Shown piece after piece: positions 1 through 10,752 of a stretch of DNA of 64,000 bases. Position 1 is the first letter of the stretch. Each line of letters starts with the position of its first letter. Under the pieces are notes generated by a model. The model did not search any database. It was not told the DNA's origin and saw only the letters and a program-made list of their open reading frames with translations. The position numbers and the translations under genes were made by a program. Location: contig JAHLKC010000144.1 in the NCBI GenBank assembly GCA_025449115.1, positions 1 through 64,000 of the forward strand. Reading direction: 5' to 3'. The DNA comes from Chytridium lagenaria. Lineage: Eukaryota; Chytridiomycota; Chytridiomycetes; Chytridiales; Chytridiaceae.

Positions 1-26
1 TTTTACATTCCCTTAAAAAGCTCACT

Positions 27-343
27 TCATCCATTTATGAAAATGAACGTCGCCATCGTAAGCATATCCCCATCCACATTACTGAAGTCCATAGGAGAGG
101 TGCAAATTGCCGACCCAAGTATCACTCCTAGTCCAGGCATATAAATTCTACAATGTCTCGAAGGAGTCAAACCGTCTCTACCCTCGAAATCTTTTAAGAT
201 GAAGTCGTAAGCCCTTGCTTTATCCTCCGTAGTGAAAGATGGCTATGAAATGGTGCACTTTCAGTCGATCCCTTTATTGCGATTGTGCGTCCATATATAG
301 AAACATTCGTCGAAAAACTCGCAAAGATGGAAAGCAGCTCCAT
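27..343 (-). CDS. possible small two-exon gene, unknown
   Basis: Very tentative. On the minus strand an ATG at 343 opens 13 codons, then a possible intron (GTTTCT...CATAG) leads into a 60-odd-codon open stretch ending with TGA at 27-29. The predicted product (about 78 residues) has no motif I recognise. The region could equally be the 3' end of a longer gene with a different splice pattern, or non-coding. It is listed because the downstream stretch stays open with plausible amino-acid composition. Confidence 0.2.
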
Positions 344-553
344 TCCGTAAAAAAAAAAGTGCGACGGTGTCCATCGAGAGCGAGAGGTTTGCACCGCTTG
401 AGGTTATTTATTTTCCATAAAAGTAAGAGTCTTGGATAGTTTTCGAATGGATTTAGGTGTATAACAATTTCTCTTTTCTTTTAATGCAATTATATATAGT
501 TGTGTGGCATCTGTTGTATAAAATATGAAACCTTTATGACCCTCTCCGTTGCC

Positions 554-1210
554 TCAGCACCCGTAAACTTGCATAATGGCGTTCTTGTACCATTCTTTCA
601 CCGCATGACAGCCTGCGAACGGAGAAAGTGCAGAAAGAACTGAATTCGTTAATTAAAATATATCCTTTACCGTCACTACTGTAAGTATAAATATCTTACT
701 TTCATCCATACTTGAAGACATTGTAAACATTCCCGAATTTTTCGCAGATAAAATGAAGTACTGCACTATATCTTGAAGGTTTGAACCCACAGCCTCAGCA
801 GGGGCGACTTCATCTGCGTTATACCCAGGTGCCAAAATTTGACTGATGGCCGTGGGTGTCAGTTTCTCGACATAAAGTAAAGGCTCTTGACGTTTCTCGA
901 CGACTCTTCCGGCATACAATGGGTGATCCAGTCTTGGATCCCGTCTTGTCTTTCTAAGCGTGCGAGTAGAAGCGGGTCTCGCGTAAGGTCTTGACGATTG
1001 TTGGTTTCTTGTACGTCTTGTGGATACGTTGGAACGGCCGCGGATCGAGACATTTTGGAGAGTAGAGGCGAGGTCGTCAACTTGGGCGTTGTCGATGGTG
1101 GCCTTTGTTTTTTGAGCTGACACAATGTCTCGGAGTAGTGTATCCATGGAGACTCCTGCGACTTGTAGGACTTGAACCAGCTTGATGTAGGTGAAAGTGT
1201 AAGCGTTCAT
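554..1210 (-). CDS. unknown 189-residue protein, one intron
   Basis: The minus-strand gene starts with ATG at 1210 (first exon 1210-700). An 87-bp intron (699-613, GTAAG...CGCAG) is followed by a short exon 612-554 ending KEWYKNAIMQVYGC and a stop. The total is 570 nt, exactly divisible by three, which supports the model. The N-terminal 40 residues look helical. The middle (about residues 55-95) is rich in Arg/Ser/Thr and probably disordered and basic. The C-terminal 80 residues look folded. There is no signal peptide or membrane segment. I do not recognise the family. Confidence 0.6.
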
Positions 1211-1762
1211 GTTGACGATGGTGTGCGTTGGAGCTGGTGGTGTTTTCTAAGTGTAGACTGTGTGAGATGGGAAGTAATACACTATGGCCTTGACGGGAGC
1301 CTTTTCTTCTTGAGAGGATATACAAGATTAGCAGTTTAGAAGGATTTACCAATCACAATCCATTTCGCCACACTATTAACACGTGTGGTCTTGAAGAAAT
1401 ATGAGTTCAGGCGCTAGTGTGAGTGAAGACCAATGGGATGTATTATGTACGCTCGCGAACGTGAAACTATGTGCAATTTTTTCGTTGCTGCATTTTTGTC
1501 TACGTGGAAACCAAACCTAGCGATTATGTAAAGCTGACTCGAAAGCTATGAATGTGAAATAATCTTCGAAAAAGTAGATTATGTGCCTGGTTGAACTTAT
1601 TTACATTCTTTTCATGAATATAAGTGCTTTTAAACAGATTTAAGAAGCAGCACAACACGCACTAGCAATTTGCTAGTAACTTTGGCCTTGATCTGCTCTG
1701 TCCAGGGCGACTTTTTCTCAAAAAAGTATTATATATTAAGTTCAACTTAATCCCATCCTAAA

Positions 1763-3626
1763 TCATATAGTAGACCCCATAGGCGCCGCCGTCGCCTCCT
1801 TCCTTAGCTCTACCGCAAACCTCCTCGCACCCTCATCATCCCCTCCAAAATTACATGCCTCCATAGCAAATACAAAACTACTTCTCAACGGCCGTTTCCC
1901 GACCTCCTCCGCCTCCCTCATCATCGTCTCCATTAACCTTCTCGCCTTCCCTGCAACTTCCTTAATATCCACCATATCTCCTCCACGTCTTCCAAACTCT
2001 GCATACGCCTGTAACAACGAGATCCTCAACTTCATCACCTTTCCACTCCCATCGCCAATCCTATCTCGACCTTTCTCAAACCACTCTTCAGCGCCCCTTA
2101 ACATCCCCATCAATACCCCTTAACACAACCATGCGGCCGTATGAAACGCCATCCATATCGACGCGTCTCCTCCAAGCTTCCTTCCACGCATCCTCAGCAA
2201 GCGAAACAGCACCCCGAATATCGGTCGGTGCATACGCCAAACACGCTTTCATCACCACATTCAACCATTTAGTGCCTTCCCGCCCTGGCACAACCGTGTC
2301 CCTATCGACGACGACCTGAAGCGCGCGAGATGCTGCTTGAAACGCGGGACGCGGGGAGATGTTTCAATGAGAGATGCAATGCAGGAAGTCCAGAGGGAGA
2401 GTTCAATGTTGTGAGATGGGGTCGTCAGACGCGAACGGGAGGGGGTGGGTTTGTCATGGGTGAGGATAGGGAGCATTTGATGGATGCGCGGTGGATGGAG
2501 AGAATAGTGGGTGCGTCCAAAAGACGAGCGTGGAGTTCCATGCCGCGAATAAAGGTTGCTGGTGTGGGATGATCTTTACGGGTCGAGGCATGGATGAAGC
2601 AGGGGTCGAACGTTCGGCAATACCGGACCATCTTCAACAGACTTTGCCTCCTCTGTGAAATATTTATCCCCACCTTCAAACTCCATCGCATCCCAAACTT
2701 CTTTCGCAACGTCCAAATCCCGCTGCGATGGTGGCGTCGGTTTCGATCTCACCGAAGTAGACAATGGGGTTTTTGACGGTTTATTTCATTACCCCCATCC
2801 TTTGCAGCTGATACGCCCGGCGTTATCACTACTACATCTGACGCCAACAATTCCATCAGATGGTTACAGACTTGGACTCCAACTTCAACATTCTCGGCCC
2901 TCATTTCCCTCCACAATTCCTCTGCAAACCTTCTATCCCCCCACCGAAGCGCACATCCCACCATCGCACCATAAGCTTTCGCAGATGGCTTATATCCAAC
3001 ACCACGCAATCCCTCCCTCCATACTACCAGAATATCATCCCGCCATTCCACAGGATCTGAAAGTAACAACCGCAACAAAGTATGATGATCTTGGTATTTG
3101 ACTCGGGAAAGGAGATGATTACGATGCAAAAGACGATAGGTAATGATAGATTCCTCGAGGTAGTTGGAGGAAAGGAATGAATGAAGAATATCCAATTTTT
3201 CCCATCCTGATAAGAACTTGAGTTTAGAGAGATTGAAGCGGCGACGAGGTGGCGTTGAATCGTAGGTGGCAAGTGGTGGGAGTTCAAGTTGATCAATGAT
3301 GGGGGTTTCCTCGGGAGGTGCGTCTCGTTCGGACCTTGGACGACGTTTACCAGTTCGTTGGAGTTGCGGTTCGGTTGATGACGGGCGTCCACCACGATAT
3401 TCGGACGAGTCTCGGCTTCGGATGGGGGGGATGTAGGCTGCGTGTCGTTGCATTGGTGAGGACGCCCAACATCAGGATGATCTCGAACAACTTCGGTGAT
3501 TTTTGAAGGTGTCGAATCCTTTTCTGGTTCTTCACCGTCACCGATCGCTCGACGCATCCTTGGCATCCATGCAACGGGTGTTGAGCAGATGCATCTCCGC
3601 AAGACAGGCCGTGAGATGGCCTGCAT
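1763..3626 (-). CDS. pentatricopeptide-repeat-like protein (probably mitochondrial), frame interrupted
   Basis: Minus-strand coding blocks in all three frames together read as one helical-repeat protein. The N-terminus from the ATG at 3626 begins MQAISRPVLRRC, Arg-rich without acidic residues, which resembles a mitochondrial presequence. Later blocks contain PPR-type helix pairs such as AYGAMVGCALRWGDRRFAEE (near 2900), WLNVVMKACLAYAP (near 2250) and the stretch from 2110 to 1763. Known PPR proteins bind organellar RNA; that role here is inferred. At least three frame changes (near 2095, 2355 and 2440, all at G/C runs) have no GT-AG intron to explain them and look like single-base indels. A splice between about 3560 and 3450 may join the presequence to the body. 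It could be a pseudogene, but neighbouring conserved genes show the same kind of damage. Confidence 0.5.
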
Positions 3627-3704
3627 CTCTTTGATGTTCGTGAAAAGAAAAAAAGAGAGAAATCGGTGACAACCACTTCGGACCTTTGGTGACAAGTTTG
3701 AAAC

Positions 3705-4840
3705 ATGTCGCAGCAGAGACAGTATGAGGAGACGGTGGAGAGGCTTGTAAAGGGATGCAGTGATGCTGCCATGGTGCTGGGAGAGGAGATGACGCATATT
3801 CTGCTCGTGAGTGATCTGATTGTTGAAGCAGGCGTTGCTTTGGGCGCATCATTTTATTTGTACGTCGGTAATGAGATTGGGGCTGATCTTAGAACAACGC
3901 TATGCAGTGCGTTTCGTTGACGTCGTATACGTACTGCGAGCTCGTAGGACCTATGGCGACCCATTATTTGAGTCGGCTATATGAGAAAGAATTACAGGAA
4001 GGGAAGGGCTTCAAATGACGAGGTAAACTTGACGGTGGCTAAGTCGTTCCTCAAGATTCGAGAAGGAGTGTTTAAGGTGTGTTTCTCGTGAGTTCGTGAT
4101 AAAGTACACTCTGTGAGCTTCTGTATGGATGTTCCTGCGCGCGTGCCATTTTGTGGTGACGTTAAGGATGTCGGTGAAGAATAAGTAACGATGTGTACAC
4201 TTCGCAAGGTTTTCTAACAGACACATAGTATCTAACATGTATTACTATTCACAGATAGGAGGTCTCGCTGGCGCGCCACGCCTCATCAACGCTCTCGACT
4301 CTCTACAGACGCACCTCACAGATCGCCTCCCTCAAATCCCTTCGTACCTCTCCACCCTCTTGTCTCTTCACAACATTCCACAACCCCCAACCTGGCAACA
4401 CCCCGCTCTTCCGACTGTAGATTTGAACGAGGGTGAAGCTTATTTCCGGACAGTCTACGGACCCACATCAGATCAACTCATGGACCAGCTAGGAATGTTG
4501 CATCCAGGTCTTGCGGAGATGGTGATAAGAGAGTATGCAGGGAATTATGTGAAGAGATTTGGACTGTTTGCAGGAGGTTGATGTTGATTGTGCCTTGTTG
4601 CGGGGATTGCGGTAATGGGTGGGGAGACTGCGAGGCAGCTTGATAGCCACAAAAGGTACTAAGCTACTCAGAGAGATCTCCACCATACTTTTATTTAACC
4701 AATCTATGCTTACCACAGGGGTGCTCATCAGTCTGGGTGCTTCCCAGTCACAAATCTGTGCAGTCGAGGACGTGGCGAGAGCTGTTGTCCGAACCGCTAC
4801 CGCCGGTGCGGCCGTTGCTGTGAATTCGCTAAAAATTTGA
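3705..4840 (+). CDS. AhpD-like / carboxymuconolactone-decarboxylase-family protein
   Basis: The product resembles the fungal AhpD-like CMD family, all-alpha proteins that include peroxidase-reductase partners and decarboxylases. Recognisable blocks: KSFLKIREGVFK (4045-4080), GAPRLINALDSLQ (4275-4313), a Tyr-Gly segment before HPGLAEMVIREY (4500-4535), and VAGIAVMGGETARQLDSHK (4598-4656). A 63-bp intron (about 4657-4719) separates the last of these from LISLGASQSQICAVEDVARA. Together these match the family core (helix, then QL.SH...AL..GAS). Another intron probably lies between 4078 and 4255. Single-base frame shifts occur near 4008 and 4593. The 5' end is uncertain: the ATG at 3705 is used, but 3789 is possible. 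The gene is divergent from the PPR gene, with only about 80 bp between the starts. No canonical AhpD CxxC pair is visible, so the activity is unknown. Confidence 0.6.
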
Positions 4841-5109
4841 AAAAAGCTCCAAAAAAAAAATTATAAATAAAGTCGGGACTCTGGCGGGACTTTATCTTCC
4901 AACCTCGGACGACTTATACGCTCTCCTCTTCGCGCTCGCAGCAACAGAAGAACGGTCAACCGATAGTCGCATTTTAGCCCATCCATTTCAAACTTTAGTC
5001 CTGATCCTCGTACCTTCACTGGTCGCTTCCCCAAACCCTTGAAGCTATCCCACCCCGTCATCAAACGAGAGACTCCTTGCACCAAACCCTTGGGATAAAG
5101 CCTCAAACC

Positions 5110-5922
5110 ATGAACTTTGGAGCTTTCTCAGGCCTTCATGCGGACCTCAATCTAAACCACAACCCTGTAGCAATAGCGCATGGAAGTGCGGAACTGGTCA
5201 ATCAGGGTCTGGAGTAGTGCGGAAATGGCACAACCGCTAAAGAAGAAGCGCGGGAAGACCTCCTAAAGCAAAGGACGATGGGTTAGTTCAACTCTTCTTC
5301 TTTTCTTTCATCCCTCTGCATGTTTTTTCATGATGTGAGGTCGTTAAAGAAGTAGCATGTCAATGCATTTGTTTTGCAATTATGCTACCCCTTTTACCTC
5401 GTCCCTCTCATTGAATACTGATGACTCATGTCATGGCTTAGAACTTCCAGGCCTCGTTCAACAACCCCTTTCCAAACGGCATGTCCTTCGAACAACAACT
5501 CAACGCCCCTCTCTCCGCCCTCCTAAATCCCACCCCACTCCCCACTCCCACGCCCCCAACCCCCATGACCACCGAAGAACCCCCCAAAAAACGTGGCCGC
5601 GGCCGACCCCCAAAGACCGCACACCGGAAGAACAAGCAGCCCACAAAGCCCTTCTCGCCGCCCGTGCAGCAAAGCGATTAGAAAACCCGCAGATTCCTGG
5701 AGAGAAACGAGGGAGGGGAAGACCGAGAAAGATTCGACCTGAGGAAGCTGGAGCCGCCCCTGCTGCTCCTACGACGGTGGGACAGGATTTGGGAAACCTG
5801 TTATGGCTTCGCATGTGCATGTGATGATGCCGACGTATGGGTTGGCGGTGGCGGATGCTGTGCCTGTGAAGAAGGGGAGGGGACGGCCACCAAAGAATAA
5901 GACGGAGGTGGCTGCTATGTGA
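5110..5922 (+). CDS. AT-hook DNA-binding protein, four hooks
   Basis: Four AT-hook cores are spread along this plus-strand gene: KKRG-RPPK (near 5245), KKRGRGRPPK (near 5590), KRGRGRPRK (near 5708) and KKGRGRPPK (near 5868). AT-hooks insert into the minor groove of AT-rich DNA, so a nuclear chromatin or transcription role is expected. The Pro/Thr-rich stretch between hooks 1 and 2 is probably disordered. A GT-AG intron (about 5282-5441) with a good branch site (TACTGATG) interrupts the gene. Single-base shifts are needed within hook 1 (GGGAAG), at the C run after hook 2 (near 5611) and near 5795 to keep all hooks in one frame. The last reading ends KTEVAAM then TGA at 5920-5922. The start at 5110 is the first ATG of an open stretch and is provisional. 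Confidence 0.6.
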
Positions 5923-6468
5923 TGACTTTGATGTTTTTTTTCGCTTGTATTTTTGCTTTTTGAATGCAGCGGCTTCAGGCTAATTTTTATTTTATATTGT
6001 TGATGTTTCTGTTACATAGTCTTCAAGTGCATTCGTTGCGTTTGCGGGATGTTTTGTGTTTTTGTATCCACCGCTTTATTTTCTTTAAACTTTTTGTGTT
6101 GTTTTGATTTATTCCCTTTGTGGTATGGCGTTTCGTCATTTGTCGAAAAAGTGAAAGATATATATATATTGGATTCTCTTTAATTTCATCATTCAGATTT
6201 CATCTTTGTGGTTTTGTTTATTGTGCTTAAGCATTAAGTGCCATGATGGAAAGCTTTCCAAAGTTGAGGTCGCATATAGTTGGTCCATAAATAAAGAAAG
6301 AGGATGTGGTCGGATGTTATATTTATTTTAATACAGGATACATGAAACTGAATTGCGCAGCAAGGGCAAAGTATGTGTGGGGGTGGGGGGGATGGACAGT
6401 TGGCAGAATAACAAGAGGCGAGTAAAAAAATACAAGAATCAAGGAATGAGCAAATAGGGTGGACAACA
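5923..6468. other. convergent intergenic region, no gene seen
   Basis: This is T-rich 3' flank of the AT-hook gene meeting the 3' flank of the SWIB gene. A short dinucleotide run (tatatatata near 6160) is present. No coding, tRNA or repeat signal was found. Confidence 0.5.
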
Positions 6469-7842
6469 TCAGTCAGAATCAGAATCATCAGTCGGCATTC
6501 CTCTCCTCCGCCTTGCTCTTCAAACTCCTCATCTCCACTATACTCTTCATATTTAACCTCCTTCCCCTCCACTTTCGGCGCCTCATCAACAGGTTTATCA
6601 GGTATCACATCCTCGGCTTTCTTTAAATGCGCGGTGAGGAGTTTGTTGATTTGGAAACTGGTGGTCTTTGCTTGCTTGAACACGGCTTTTGAGAGCGTCG
6701 TCAAATAAAATATTGCGACCGTCGTTGGGGTCTTGTAGAGAGTTGGCCTTGATGTACACCCAGAGTCGTTTAACGACTTCGGTTCTTGATAAACGTTTTT
6801 CGCCATTCAGAGCGCGGAGAGGGGAGTCGCTAAGGACCATGGGTGTATGGAAACCACCCGTTTTCTTTGCGCCTGTTGATGCTGCTGATGATGATGATGA
6901 TTTGGTGCTCTTGGCGGTCTTTGTGGGTTTCTTTGCCTTCTTTGGCTTTGCTTTTGACTTTACGGCGTCCTCATCGTCGTCATCATCATTATCGTCCGTG
7001 TTCTCATCTTCCTCCTCCTCCTCATCATTATCATCAACCTCATCATCCATCCCACCCCCCCCAACCACATCATCGGCCTTCATGACATGCTGGGTCAACA
7101 GCTTGTTCATCTCAAATATCCCCATTTTTGTCACTTTGAACACTGCTTTCAACGCGTCATCGCACAGAATCTCCTTCCGATTCTTCTCATTTTGCAACCC
7201 CTTTTCTTTAATATACACCCAAAGCTGTTCACGATAGCAGGTCGCGACATGGTTGATTCTCCTAGAAACTCTGCGAGCGCTGGTCCCAGTAGTAACGGTT
7301 TGTTGAACCCTCCCCCACTCGATTTTTTGGAAGCGTCGCTGGATTTCCGCTTTTTAGCAGGCTTCTTTGGCGTTTTAGAACCTCTTGTTGCTACGCGTCG
7401 TGAACCTCTCGAGTTTTCTTGTTCCTGGAGACGCCGCGCAAAAGATTCATCATCCTCCGCCACATCCATGTCATCCTCATCCCCGTCCGTCACAATTTCC
7501 TCCGACTTTACTTTTTTACTTCGCGAAGAAGGGGTCGGCATGGTTGATTTCCGTTTTGACGATGGTGTTGTCGCGGTGGATGCCGCATGACCGTTTTGAG
7601 TGGAGGTTTCCGGGGGTGTTGGTTCGACTTTGACTTCTGTTTTCACGTGCGTTGATGTCTTTGATGCGGCGACTTCGTTGTAGATGACCTGGATGATCTG
7701 GTTGAGGTCTGCTTTGAGGGGGGTGAGGTCTTCAGGGGTTGATTCTTGGAGTTGTTTGCGGACGGCTTTGGCAGAGACGAGCTTCCAGGTCTGATGCGCT
7801 GAGGATGGAGCGAATCTGCTCTGTGAAGGAAGAAGGGTTCAT
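6469..7842 (-). CDS. DEK-C / double SWIB-domain chromatin protein (UAF30/TRI1-like)
   Basis: The minus-strand protein begins MNPSSFTEQIRSILSAS at 7842. A DEK C-terminal-type helical domain follows (contains SAKAVRKQLQES), then a basic, Ser-rich linker. The first SWIB/MDM2 domain (about 7320-7070) contains KPLLLGPALAEFLGE, LWVYIKEKGLQ and MNKLLTQHV. After a long acidic Asp/Glu run comes a second SWIB domain (about 6840-6600) with VVKRLWVYIKANSLQD and INKLLTAHLKKAED. SWIB proteins such as yeast UAF30 and TRI1 act in RNA polymerase I activation and chromatin; that role is inferred. Frame breaks lie near 7785, 7232 (AA where AAA is needed), 6690 (AAAA where AAA is needed) and 6500. The last restores an acidic tail ending in DDSDSD with a stop at 6469. 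The breaks interrupt highly conserved SWIB motifs and look like sequence errors. Confidence 0.8.
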
Positions 7843-8355
7843 GGGTCATCGTTGTGGGGGATAGGGATGGCTGGAAAGGCGGTTGGTTGGTTTTGCTGGA
7901 TCAGTCAAAGGGAGGATTTGAAAATGGTTTTCTTCTTTTCCCCCTTGTGATGAATGGGACTTGGAATTTTTTTGAACAGGGTCACCATCAATTTGCAGAG
8001 ATACGAATTTGTTTTGACCTTGATGAACAGTTCCCTCTTGAAGAGATACGATTTGATTGCGGATGTGTGGAGAGTCATGAAGGGGGGAAGAGTGTGTATG
8101 GGCCGACGTTTGGGTTGACGTTTAATAGGGGGGTGGAGCGACAGGTCTTTACCCATCAGATCACCTCGGTCTCGTAACCACGTACTTTTGAGCATGTTGC
8201 AACTTGATGCCTGAAGGGAGCTGCTGGTGAAGAGGTTGTGCGGGTGGCTGTAATTGTATTCTGACAATAACTTATACTTTTCATCCTTAACAATAATCTG
8301 CCCAGGTCTTTATTACAAAATGTATGAGGTTCTTGGATTGAGTATATCAAAATAA
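7843..8355. other. intergenic, no supported gene
   Basis: This region lies between the start of the SWIB gene and the 3' end of the first TMEM53-like gene. Open stretches exist on both strands but show no family resemblance or consistent splice sites. It probably contains the SWIB promoter. Confidence 0.4.
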
Positions 8356-9273
8356 TTAAAGTCCCGTCGAAATCACCTTTTCAACTTCCCCCCCAATACT
8401 CATCCGGATACTTCACCCCATGCCTCACATGCTCCGAATCCACAAAGCACTTTGAATAAACAACATCCCATCCCGTCTCGTCATCTCCACATGTTCCTCA
8501 ACATGCCTATAATTCACCAACGGATCAATCTTGGAATACAAGTAAAGACGAGGTCCCTTCAATGGACCTGTCTTGCTTGAAATCACGTTTCGTGCCGCAC
8601 GTTCAACAGGGGTATCTCTTTGACCCGTCACTTTAGTCAGGAGACCCCAGAGAAAAAAGAAACCACGGAACCCGGCTTTCGCGAGAAACCCGGTGACCCC
8701 TTTCATGCCGTAGGTGAAGGCGGAGATGGCGGCTTCGGGTTCTCCTCGTCCAGGTGTTGAGTCGAGAATGATGGCGGATGTTTGGAGGTTTGTGTTGGCT
8801 CGTTTGAGGGATTCCGTGAGGTGACGAAGGTTGACAGTGCCTATGATAGTTTGAGCATGAGTCGCATACTTTCTCTTTACTAATATTTGTTACTTACCGC
8901 CATTGGAAAATGCATGGACGATGACGGAATTTTCTCCACCACGCAAAACACTCAGCCCTTTAAGGTACGGTATAACCTTATTGAACGATGGTCCCCAAAA
9001 AAAAAATCTGCTCAACCAAACGTCAACAGTCAATATCATCAACCCCCAAGCCTGTTATTACCTTGCGCGTAACTCAAGTTGATCAAAACCATATACCCCC
9101 GATCCCGATAATATTTAGCATATTTTCTGCACATACTGCATCTTCCCATTCATCCATCCAAATATCATCACAACTTGGGATTTTGCCTCTGTGGTCGCTG
9201 TCGGGGACAACACGAAGAACGGGCCGACTCGTTTGTAGTCGTGGACAGGGACGACAGAGGTTGAAGGTGGCAT
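8356..9273 (-). CDS. TMEM53 / DUF829 family alpha/beta-hydrolase-like protein, copy A
   Basis: The minus-strand gene starts MPPSTSVVPVHDYKRVG at 9273. Its first exon carries VVMIFGWMNGKMQYV and RDRGYMVLINLSYAQ, followed by an intron at about 9070. The last exon (8706-8356) reads GPLKGPRLYLYSKIDPLVNY and ends near EVEKVISTGL. TMEM53/DUF829 proteins have an alpha/beta-hydrolase fold; vertebrate TMEM53 is a nuclear-envelope protein, and the fungal role is unknown. It lies head-to-tail with a clear paralogue at 9814-10752. Two single-base excesses are evident when compared with that copy: AAAA for AAA at 9123-9126, and a run of seven Cs at 8388-8394 where the paralogue has six (9846-9851). The latter throws the C-terminus out of frame. 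Middle exons lie between about 8720 and 8960. Confidence 0.8.
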
Positions 9274-9813
9274 TATTAGAATTGGAGTGAGAAAACGGGG
9301 TGGAGGTTATGGGGGTTTTATATTAATTTCGGAAAAATTAATGAGTGGTGCAGAGTGCGGAGAGGATAAATTATAACTCCGCAATGATTGCTTCCGCATT
9401 TTTTGCTGCTTCGATCGATCCAGAGACTGCCCAACTGACGACGTGACGTTATCAATATTACATACTTTAAACTAATCACAGAACTAAAAGGCCTACGCGA
9501 TATCGTACAAGCGACTAAACGATCTATGAGATTTGTTCCAATGTGAAAATACGAGTTCTTGCCACGTATCCAAAGATATTGGTAGGCGTTTCAATAGGAT
9601 CTGCAAGTAAACTTAACACTAGACGAATCCTAAGGGACAGGTGAGAGGGAGGAGGAGGTAACAGAAAAGTCCACACGTATTGCATCTTCTTATAGTGAAA
9701 TAAAAGGTGGTTTTAAAATAATGAAAGAAAGAGAAGAGGTCCAAAGCTACATTTTATTGAACACTTCACACAATAATTTATGAGGAAAACAGGACTCTGA
9801 CCGCGCAAAAAGC

Positions 9814-10752
9814 TTATTCCAACGTTTTCAGCAACTTTTCAACTTCCCCCCAATACTCCTCCTTGTATTTCACCGCATGCTTCACATGCTCCGAATCCGG
9901 GAAGCATTTCGCATACACCCACATCCCCATCGCTCCTCGTCTTCTCCTGATACACCTCAACATGGTTATACCTCACAAAGCGGGTCCACCATGGAATAAA
10001 TATAAAGACGAGGTCCCTTCAATGGACCAGAACGACTTGACACGACATTTCGCGCAGCACGGTCAACGGGTGTGTCTTTGCGTCCAGTGAGGTAACCGTA
10101 GATACCAAAGAGGAAGAAGAAGGAGCGGAAACCGATCAGAGCAAAGAAGAAGGTGAGGGCCTTTGAGGTTCATGGTGAAGGCTGTGACGGCGGCGTCGTT
10201 ATCGTGGTTTCCGGGGGGTGGAGTCGAGGATGATGGCGGGAGGTGTGGAGACTGGTTTTGAACCGTTTGAGTGTTTCGGTTAGGTGACGGAGGTTTACGG
10301 TGCCTGGGATAAGATTAGATGTTAATGGGAGAGGGCTTTGGCGATGTGGTGTTTTACCTCCATTCGAAAATGCGTGGACGATGGCCTTGTTTTTACCTCC
10401 TTCTAGAATACCGAGGGATTCGAGATATGGGATGGCCTCCTTGAAGGCGGGGCCTGAGAGGAAAAAGTCTAACAGAATACAGATGTGTTATTTCAAAACT
10501 AAGAAATGAAATTAACATAAAAATCAAGCTTAAACAGCAACTACCTTGACTCCTACTGAGATTCACTAAAACCGTATACCCCCTCTCTCTATAATACGTA
10601 GCGTACTTGTTGACGAATTGCATCTTTCCATTCATCCATCCGAAAATCAGGACGACTTGAACTTGAGCAGGTCCGGACGTCGGTGTGCCCACAAAGAATG
10701 GGCCAACCTTGGTGTAGTTATGAAGAGCAGCGACAGCGTTCGAGCTTGACAT
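9814..10752 (-). CDS. TMEM53 / DUF829 family protein, copy B
   Basis: Paralogue of the preceding gene. Exon 1 (10752-10545) encodes MSSSNAVAALHNYTKVG...VVLIFGWMNGKMQFV and RERGYTVLVNLSRSQ. After a 76-bp intron, exon 2 (10468-10358) encodes SGPAFKEAIPYLESLGIL and AIVHAFSNGG, matching the family motif HxFSNGG around the pseudo-nucleophile position. The last exon (from about 10303) encodes TVNLRHLTETLKRFK, a membrane-like LIGFRSFFFLFGIYGYL, GPLKGPRLYIYS, and a C-terminus EYWGEVEKLLKTLE with the stop at 9814. The frame is disturbed at several points between 10250 and 9950 (near the GGG/CCC runs at 10215 and near 10155). Spacing to copy A is about 540 bp. No membrane anchor other than the hydrophobic segment is visible. 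Confidence 0.8.

Noticed and set aside
1763..2764. PPR gene as a true pseudogene
   Set aside because: Frame breaks resemble those in ARS2 and SWIB, which are very unlikely to be dead. Sequence error is the simpler explanation, though decay cannot be excluded.
6689..7237. 182-codon plus-strand ORF rich in Ser/Leu
   Set aside because: Antisense shadow of the acidic stretch of the SWIB gene.
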